Positions 1 through 3,788 of a stretch of DNA of 5,707 nucleotides are shown here, one piece after another. Origin of the DNA: Chloroflexaceae bacterium UBA1466. GTDB taxonomy: Bacteria > Chloroflexota > Chloroflexia > Chloroflexales > Chloroflexaceae. Each line of letters begins with the position of its first letter. Position 1 is the first letter of the stretch. The stretch covers positions 1 to 5,707 of the forward strand of contig DCSM01000135.1 in assembly GCA_002325605.1 (NCBI GenBank), read 5' to 3'. Below the pieces are notes generated by a model, which had not been told where the DNA came from, did not search any database, and was given only the letters and a program-made list of their open reading frames with translations. The translations under genes were made by a program, and so were the position numbers.

Positions 1-435
1 GAGCAGGTTGATCGCCGCTTTGATCGAATGGAACAGCGGCTGGACAAGATCGAACTAGGCTTTGGGCGCTTGCAAAATCGAGCAGGGCGGAATCTGGAAA
101 ATATCGTAGCGGGCACGTTGCGCTTAGGGTTGGGAAGGCTTGATGTTGACTCAAATAATATCCGCCTGCGCCAAAAAATCAGTGATCCTGAAGGTCTCGT
201 TTTCAAGCCAGGAGCGCAAAAAGAGGTGGATATTGTTGCTCAAAACGGTGAATTTATCGTTTTTGAGGTAAAGAGTGCGCCTGATCCTGAAGATGTTGAT
301 AATTTTGCTGACAAAGTGAAGTTATTAACGCTGCAAAACACTGATAAAAAAGTCCAAGGTGTCTTTATTGCGCTTGGAGCAGAAGATGATGTGCGCCAAC
401 AGTGTCTCCTTCAGGGGCTTCAACTGATTTCTTAG
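1..435 (+). CDS. PD-(D/E)XK nuclease-like protein with N-terminal coiled coil (5' end missing)
   Basis: The frame is open from base 1 and ends at TAG 433-435, so the gene most likely begins upstream; the ATG at 28 is in frame but sits inside a heptad-like run and has no clear Shine-Dalgarno. Counting from the first codon, residues 1-27 are charged and heptad-like (VDRRFDRMEQRLDKIE), typical of a coiled coil. The rest resembles a small PD-(D/E)XK fold: a helix with RNLE (E33), then EVDIV with D77, and FEVKS with E89 and K91 on the following strand. This is the D-x11-E-x-K signature of that superfamily. Coiled coil plus such a domain is seen in the DUF3782-like proteins common in Chloroflexota, Cyanobacteria and archaea, whose role is not established. 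DNA cleavage is possible but unproven. It ends 9 bases before the glycosyltransferase gene, so co-transcription is likely, although no functional link is evident. The family call is fairly secure; the function is not. Confidence 0.72.
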   Translation, partial: EQVDRRFDRMEQRLDKIELGFGRLQNRAGRNLENIVAGTLRLGLGRLDVDSNNIRLRQKISDPEGLVFKPGAQKEVDIVAQNGEFIVFEVKSAPDPEDVDNFADKVKLLTLQNTDKKVQGVFIALGAEDDVRQQCLLQGLQLIS

Positions 436-444
436 TGTGAAAAA

Positions 445-1554
445 ATGCACATTCTCCAGATCTATAAAGATTACTTCCCTGTTTTAGGGGGCATCGAAAA
501 TCATGTTAAGGTCTTAGCTGAGGGGCTGACGGCGCAGGGGCATCGTTGCACAGTTTTAGTGACCAATCCGACCAAAAAGGATGAGGTTATCCAGAAAGAT
601 AATTTAACCATCATCAAAGCAGGTCGTTTAGTGCATTTGGCTTCAACACCCCTCAGCTTAAAGATGTTTTGGTATGCACGGCAACTAAAAGATGTAGACA
701 TTATTCATTTGCAACATCCTTATCCGCCTGGTGATCTTGCTGCTTTAGCTGTTCCAAACCAACCTCCGCTGGTGATTTCCTATCAAAGCGATATTGTTCG
801 GCAACGATTTTTGTTGCAAATCTATGGCCCCCTCTTGCAACAGACGCTCAAAAGAGCTTCTCGGCTCATTGCCAGTAGCCCAGCTTACATTGAAAGTTCT
901 CCTTGGCTCAAACCTCACGCAGCTAAATGTATTGTTATCCCCCCAAGTGTTGACCCTGAACGCTTTGCAAAACCTGATCTTGCGAAAGTCGCTGCGCTTC
1001 AGCAACAATATGGCGCACCGCTTTTGCTTTTTGTGGGGCGCTTACGCTATTACAAAGGGCTTCATTTCCTCCTGGAAGCTTTACCTTTCCTTCAAAATGC
1101 GGCTCATTTGTTACTTGTTGGAACAGGACCCGAAGAGCAACGCTTGAAAAAGCAAGTAGAAGCATTGGGCTTGAGCGAAAAGGTACATTTTCTGGGCGAA
1201 ATAGCTGATGAAAACTTACCAAATATCTATGGGGCCGCAGATATTTTTGTTTTACCGTCGCATCTTCGTGCTGAAGCCTTTGGCATCGTGCTGCTGGAAG
1301 CTCAAGCCACAGGTTTACCGATTGTTTGTACCGAATTAGGGACCGGGACAAGCTACATCACCTTGCACGAGAAAACGGGTTTGGTTGTGCCACCTGCTGA
1401 TCCAAGAGCTTTAGCCACTGCGCTAGATACTCTTTTGGCCAGCCCGTTGCAAAGGCAAAAGCTGGGCGAAGCGGGCCGAATTCGGGCGAAAGAAGAATTT
1501 AGCCATGCGAAACTCCTGGAACGCATAGAACAGCTTTACCTTACCCTTTTATAG
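445..1554 (+). CDS. GT4-family glycosyltransferase
   Basis: This 369-residue protein has the usual length and two-domain GT-B layout of family GT4, retaining glycosyltransferases that move a sugar from a nucleotide-sugar to an acceptor, usually a lipid or glycan on the inner face of the membrane. The N-terminal Rossmann domain starts MHILQIYKDYFPVLGG, with the glycine loop GGIENH at residues 15-20 and an IIHLQHP strand near 86-92. The C-terminal donor-binding domain starts near 192 with LLLFVGRLRYYKG (R199 and K204, the usual phosphate contacts). VGTGPEE follows at 225-231, then the diagnostic E-x7-E motif with E277 and E285 in EAFGIVLLEA. No signal peptide or membrane segment is seen. The ATG at 445 is the first residue expected for the fold; its Shine-Dalgarno is weak, which fits translational coupling to the gene ending at 435. 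Donor and acceptor cannot be told from sequence; PimB/WcaI-type mannosyl or rhamnosyl transferases are the nearest types I recognise. The gene looks AT-richer than the last gene in the window. Confidence 0.93.
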   Translation: MHILQIYKDYFPVLGGIENHVKVLAEGLTAQGHRCTVLVTNPTKKDEVIQKDNLTIIKAGRLVHLASTPLSLKMFWYARQLKDVDIIHLQHPYPPGDLAALAVPNQPPLVISYQSDIVRQRFLLQIYGPLLQQTLKRASRLIASSPAYIESSPWLKPHAAKCIVIPPSVDPERFAKPDLAKVAALQQQYGAPLLLFVGRLRYYKGLHFLLEALPFLQNAAHLLLVGTGPEEQRLKKQVEALGLSEKVHFLGEIADENLPNIYGAADIFVLPSHLRAEAFGIVLLEAQATGLPIVCTELGTGTSYITLHEKTGLVVPPADPRALATALDTLLASPLQRQKLGEAGRIRAKEEFSHAKLLERIEQLYLTLL

Positions 1555-1555
1555 G

Positions 1556-1619
1556 TTATTTTGGCCCAGCCCTGGGCCCTTCCCACGCCGTCGGCGCGGG
1601 AAGGGCCCCCTAAAAATAA
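1556..1619 (+). terminator. Long GC-rich stem-loop after the glycosyltransferase gene; possible terminator without a U-tract
   Basis: Bases 1574-1590 pair with 1592-1608 in a stem of 17 positions with a single A-C mismatch (A1585/C1597). The tip closes as CGCC-GTC-GGCG. An alternative hairpin, GGCCCAG-CC-CTGGGCC at 1563-1578, shares GGGCC with the 5' arm, so the two cannot form together. Outer arms TTATTTT (1556-1562) and AAAATAA (1613-1619) are also complementary. It starts 2 bases after the stop codon, where a terminator is expected. However, the bases after the stem are CCTAAAAATAAG on this strand and there is no T-run on the other, so it is not a classical intrinsic terminator. It could instead protect the mRNA 3' end or be a dispersed palindromic repeat. 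Confidence 0.5.
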
Positions 1620-1629
1620 GCTCAATCCC

Positions 1630-1661
1630 TTGACAAACTAGATTAAATATGTTATTATAAT
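1630..1661 (+). promoter_or_regulatory. Sigma70-type promoter of the phasin-like gene
   Basis: A perfect -35 box TTGACA lies at 1630-1635. Two overlapping -10 choices follow: TATTAT at 1653-1658 with a 17-base spacer, or TATAAT at 1656-1661 with a 20-base spacer. The 17-base spacer is the better geometry and TATAAT the better box. Transcription would start around 1665-1669, giving a leader of about 45 bases before the ATG at 1712. The surrounding DNA is much AT-richer than its flanks. Confidence 0.7.
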
Positions 1662-1664
1662 CTA
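1639..1664. repeat. Inverted repeat TAGATTA-N12-TAATCTA inside the promoter
   Basis: TAGATTA at 1639-1645 is exactly complementary to TAATCTA at 1658-1664. Arm centres are about 19 bases apart, close to two helical turns, and the repeat covers the spacer and the -10 region. A dimeric regulator bound here would block RNA polymerase. In AT-rich promoter DNA a chance match is also possible. Confidence 0.4.
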
Positions 1665-1679
1665 TAACGCAGTGCGTTA
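1665..1679. promoter_or_regulatory. Perfect palindrome at the transcription start; candidate operator
   Basis: TAACGCA-G-TGCGTTA is a perfect 15-base palindrome (7-base arms around one central G). It lies directly after the -10 box, over the expected +1. Position and symmetry fit a repressor operator of the TetR or similar helix-turn-helix dimer type. No regulator gene is present in the window, so the binding protein is unknown. Confidence 0.55.
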
Positions 1680-1711
1680 AGTGATCTTTTTAAGTTCGAA
1701 GAGGTGTAAAA

Positions 1712-2107
1712 ATGGCTGAAGAAGTCGAAGTCAATGTACGGCAAATTGAGGATAAGCCCAGTGAGGAGACCCTTTCCCCTCCCTTGGCCGAGATGTTGCA
1801 AAGGATCTTACTCGCCAGCATCGGAGCGATGGCGCTGGGCCGCGACGAAATGGAGGTTTTTGTCAATCGGCTGGTCGAGCGCGGGGAGCTGGCCCAGAAG
1901 GATGGCGAAAAGATTTTGAATGAAGTGGTGGAGCAAGTTCGGCAGAAAACCCAGCCTACGCAGGTAAACAACTTGACGGAGCAATTAGGGAGCAGCCTGG
2001 AGCAGCTTTTGAGTCGCCTCAATGTGCCTTCAAAGCGCGATATTGATGATTTGACCGCAAAAATCGCGCAACTCACGGCTCGCATTGAGGAACTTCAGCG
2101 CAAATAA
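1712..2107 (+). CDS. Phasin-like coiled-coil protein (COG3937 type)
   Basis: This 131-residue soluble protein is acidic and almost wholly helical. Residues 1-24 are charged and probably disordered. Residues 25-45 form an amphipathic helix (LAEMLQRILLASIGAMALGR), and 46-80 a further helix ending in VVEQVRQK. The C-terminal part carries NVPSKRDIDDLTAKIAQL (104-121), running into a short coiled coil to residue 131. The 'VPSKRDIDDLTAKI' block matches the C-terminal signature of phasin / PHA-granule-associated proteins. True phasins coat polyhydroxyalkanoate granules; in Chloroflexota without PHA synthesis these small homologues have no settled role and may be stress-linked. No PHA synthase gene is visible here, so granule binding is not claimed. 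The start is clear: AGAGGTG at 1700-1706 lies 5 bases before ATG 1712. The gene is a lone transcription unit between its own promoter with palindromic operator and a strong terminator, implying separate regulation. Confidence 0.78.
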   Translation: MAEEVEVNVRQIEDKPSEETLSPPLAEMLQRILLASIGAMALGRDEMEVFVNRLVERGELAQKDGEKILNEVVEQVRQKTQPTQVNNLTEQLGSSLEQLLSRLNVPSKRDIDDLTAKIAQLTARIEELQRK

Positions 2108-2128
2108 GCGCCCTAATTTGGTGCGAAG

Positions 2129-2158
2129 GGGACACTCCAAGTGAGTGTCCCTTTTTTT
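2129..2158 (+). terminator. Intrinsic terminator of the phasin-like gene
   Basis: GGGACACTC (2129-2137) pairs perfectly with GAGTGTCCC (2143-2151) around the loop CAAGT, and seven T follow at 2152-2158. The AA at 2126-2127 could also pair with the first T bases. It begins 22 bases after the stop codon and isolates the phasin-like gene from the protease gene. Confidence 0.95.
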
Positions 2159-2202
2159 GATCTGGGAGAAAGCGGTTTTTTGCCCCGACCCGATGAGCAT
2201 GG

Positions 2203-2213
2203 TATGTTATCAT
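2203..2213 (+). promoter_or_regulatory. Promoter of the S41 protease gene (extended -10)
   Basis: TG-T-TATCAT at 2205-2213 is an extended -10 element and would place the start near 2220. An alternative is TTGCCC (2180-2185) with TATGTT (2203-2208) at a 17-base spacing. The run ATGTTATCATAGGGGC (2204-2219) matches 13 of 16 bases of the run before the kinase-like gene at 3632-3647, which supports it as real. It lies between the preceding terminator and the protease start. Confidence 0.55.
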
Positions 2214-2233
2214 AGGGGCACTTTGCAAGGGTT

Positions 2234-2251
2234 GCTTCCCCAGTGGGAAGC
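2234..2251 (+). other. Leader hairpin upstream of the protease start
   Basis: GCTTCCC (2234-2240) and GGGAAGC (2245-2251) form a perfect 7-bp stem with loop CAGT. It lies in the predicted mRNA leader, 14 bases before the Shine-Dalgarno. No T-run follows, so it is not a terminator. It may tune translation or mRNA stability. It also engulfs the in-frame GTG at 2243, arguing against that codon as the start. Confidence 0.45.
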
Positions 2252-2264
2252 TTCTCCATTACCC

Positions 2265-2270
2265 AGGGAG
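2265..2270 (+). promoter_or_regulatory. Shine-Dalgarno that fixes the protease start
   Basis: AGGGAG lies 5 bases before the ATG at 2276. The rival in-frame GTG at 2243 has only AAGGG 11 bases upstream and sits in a hairpin. This site therefore favours 2276. Confidence 0.7.
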
Positions 2271-2275
2271 TCACT

Positions 2276-3613
2276 ATGATTCGGCGATCTCAGGCTTTTC
2301 TGATCGGAACCTTTGTTGCATTCTTAGTTGCTTTTGCCGCCTTTGGTAGCGGTTTACTGGTCGGACGGCGAGGGTTTGACCTTCCCTTTAATGCGCCAAG
2401 CGTTGCCATCCAACCGAGCCAAGAAACTGTTTCGCCCACTTTTCGTGAGCAGTTTACCATCTTTTGGGATGTTTGGGCTTTAGTTCAAAGCGAATTCTAT
2501 AGTAAGCAGGCGCTGGATGAGCGTAAAATGACTTACGGGGCCATTAAAGGTCTTTTAGCTGCATTGAATGATGATTACACGCTTTTTCAGGAGCCCGAAG
2601 CGGCTACCCAAGCGCGAGAATCCCTGGCGGGCAGGTTTGAAGGGATTGGGGCTTATCTGCGGCTTGAGAAGGGGCAAGTTCAGATCAGCAAGCCGATCAA
2701 AAACTCGCCGGCCATGAAAGCAGGCCTTCAGAGTGGCGATTTGATCATTAAAGTTGATGGGCAAGCCTTAGCACCGCTCATTCAGAATTTGGGCGAAGCT
2801 GAAGCCATCGCGCAAGCCGCCAGCAAGATTCGGGGGCCAAAGGGAAGCACCGTGCGGCTGGCGATTCAGCGCCCAACTAACCCGCTTTCAACGACCTTTG
2901 ATGTGCCAATCGTGCGGGCCGAAGTGCCTTTAGTCAGTGTCAATGCCCAACTTTTGCCTGAGAAAGTAGCTTATATCCAACTTACGGAGTTCAAAGCTAC
3001 AACTGACGGTGAGTTTAAGGAGGCTTTGCGCGAATTATTACCCCAGAAACCGACCAGTCTGATCCTTGATCTCCGCAATAATCCTGGAGGCTTTCTGGAT
3101 AGTGCCCAAAAAATCTTAGGGCATTTCTACAAAGGCCCTGCTTTGTATGAAGAAGCGAGTGATGAGAGCGTTAAAGAGCTAATGACCATTGATGCTCCTT
3201 CTGAGGTCCAGGTTTTTGAGCTGCCAATAGTCGTTTTAATCAATGAACATTCGGCCAGCGCAGCGGAAATCGTCGCGGGAGCCTTACGAGATCGGCGGTT
3301 GAAGACAACTTTGCTGGGGCAAAAGAGCTTTGGGAAGGGTTCGGTGCAAAGTGTTCATCAACTGCGCGACAAGAGTAGTGTCCGAATTACAATCGCCCAT
3401 TGGCTTACGCCGGCCAAGAAGGAGATTCACAAGATCGGGATCATGCCTGATTTCAATGTGGCTGCGGAGCAAAAGGCCCCCTTTGCGGTCCCATGTGTCG
3501 CTGACCAGCAACCTCCAGCGGGCCAAACAACGTGCCTTGATGCCCAGCTTTATTGGGGGCTGCGCTTCTTGACAAAGCAGGAACCGCCCCCAACCCCTTC
3601 GCCCACGCCCTAA
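2276..3613 (+). CDS. S41-family C-terminal processing protease with PDZ domain
   Basis: This is a 445-residue membrane-anchored CtpA/Prc-like serine protease, expected to cut proteins near their C-termini outside the cytoplasmic membrane. Residues 1-6 are basic (MIRRSQ); about 7-30 form one hydrophobic segment (FLIGTFVAFLVAFAAFGSG), a signal anchor or uncleaved signal. Residues 58-115 are the helical N-terminal region of the family. The PDZ domain spans about 118-205, with the ligand loop GIGAYL and AGLQSGDLIIKVDG. The peptidase core follows, with DLRNNPGG at 265-272. The catalytic residues are intact: S328 in HSASAAEI, and K354 and Q358 in FGKGSVQ, so an active Ser-Lys protease is expected. 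The protein ends in a Pro/Thr-rich tail (PPPTPSPTP). Length and order are normal for the family. ATG 2276 is chosen over GTG 2243 because of its Shine-Dalgarno and because the anchor then starts with the usual basic residues. The gene has its own promoter and appears monocistronic. The substrate is unknown. Confidence 0.93.
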   Translation: MIRRSQAFLIGTFVAFLVAFAAFGSGLLVGRRGFDLPFNAPSVAIQPSQETVSPTFREQFTIFWDVWALVQSEFYSKQALDERKMTYGAIKGLLAALNDDYTLFQEPEAATQARESLAGRFEGIGAYLRLEKGQVQISKPIKNSPAMKAGLQSGDLIIKVDGQALAPLIQNLGEAEAIAQAASKIRGPKGSTVRLAIQRPTNPLSTTFDVPIVRAEVPLVSVNAQLLPEKVAYIQLTEFKATTDGEFKEALRELLPQKPTSLILDLRNNPGGFLDSAQKILGHFYKGPALYEEASDESVKELMTIDAPSEVQVFELPIVVLINEHSASAAEIVAGALRDRRLKTTLLGQKSFGKGSVQSVHQLRDKSSVRITIAHWLTPAKKEIHKIGIMPDFNVAAEQKAPFAVPCVADQQPPAGQTTCLDAQLYWGLRFLTKQEPPPTPSPTP

Positions 3614-3632
3614 GAGGAGGAGGGCCACCTCA

Positions 3633-3641
3633 TGCTATACT
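3633..3641 (+). promoter_or_regulatory. Extended -10 promoter of the kinase-like gene
   Basis: TG-C-TATACT (TATACT at 3636-3641) is a good extended -10. No -35 box is recognisable at 17 bases, which extended -10 promoters can tolerate. Transcription would start near 3648. The block ATGCTATACTAGGGGC (3632-3647) repeats the one before the protease gene. GGGCCACC occurs on both sides, at 3622-3629 and 3644-3651, 22 bases apart, and could be a paired protein site. Confidence 0.6.
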
Positions 3642-3645
3642 AGGG

Positions 3646-3752
3646 GCCACCGCAGAGCTGCCAAGGGATTGCTCCTGGGGCTGGCGGTGGCTTAATCCTG
3701 GTTTGCAGTCAACACCCACTTAGCAAAGGAGGCTTGGGGTAATCTCTTACCC
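3646..3752 (+). other. Structured mRNA leader of the kinase-like gene
   Basis: Two stems can form in the roughly 140-base leader. GCCACCGC (3646-3653) pairs perfectly with GCGGTGGC (3684-3691) around a 30-base loop that can fold further (GAGC 3655-3658 with GCTC 3671-3674). Downstream, GGGTAA (3737-3742) pairs with TTACCC (3747-3752) around TCTC, 14 bases before the Shine-Dalgarno-like GGGAGGA. Neither has a T-run, so neither is a terminator. I recognise no known riboswitch. Some control of translation is possible. The remainder of the 3614-3788 gap shows no further feature. Confidence 0.4.
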
Positions 3753-3766
3753 TCGCAGAAGCACCT

Positions 3767-3773
3767 GGGAGGA
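3767..3773 (+). promoter_or_regulatory. Distant Shine-Dalgarno of the kinase-like gene
   Basis: GGGAGGA is the only strong ribosome-binding sequence here. It lies 15 bases before ATG 3789 and 18 before ATG 3792, longer than the usual 5-10. The in-frame codons between are not ATG, GTG or TTG. Either the spacing is truly long or a rare codon such as ATT 3774 or CTG 3765 is used; the latter is unlikely. Confidence 0.4.
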
Positions 3774-3788
3774 ATTGCCCCATTTTCT

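Noticed and set aside
935..1351. - strand open frame opposite the glycosyltransferase donor domain
   Set aside because: No family resemblance, no upstream signals, and it overlaps a clear GT4 gene with its E-x7-E motif.
1690..2085. - strand open frame of 131 codons opposite the phasin-like gene
   Set aside because: Its translation is Ser/Thr-rich with no recognisable motif, and the + strand gene has promoter, Shine-Dalgarno, family signature and terminator.
2243..2275. GTG at 2243 as the start of the S41 protease (11 extra residues)
   Set aside because: The codon lies in the loop of a perfect hairpin and has poor ribosome-site spacing, while ATG 2276 has AGGGAG 5 bases upstream and gives a normal basic-then-hydrophobic N-terminus.
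3646..3691. Stem-loop after the protease gene as its terminator
   Set aside because: No T-run follows, the loop is 30 bases, and the stem begins at the predicted start site of the next gene, so a leader structure is more likely.
3614..3788. Short reading frame or riboswitch in the gap before the pseudokinase gene
   Set aside because: The ATG at 3632 meets a stop after three codons, and no known riboswitch core was recognised.
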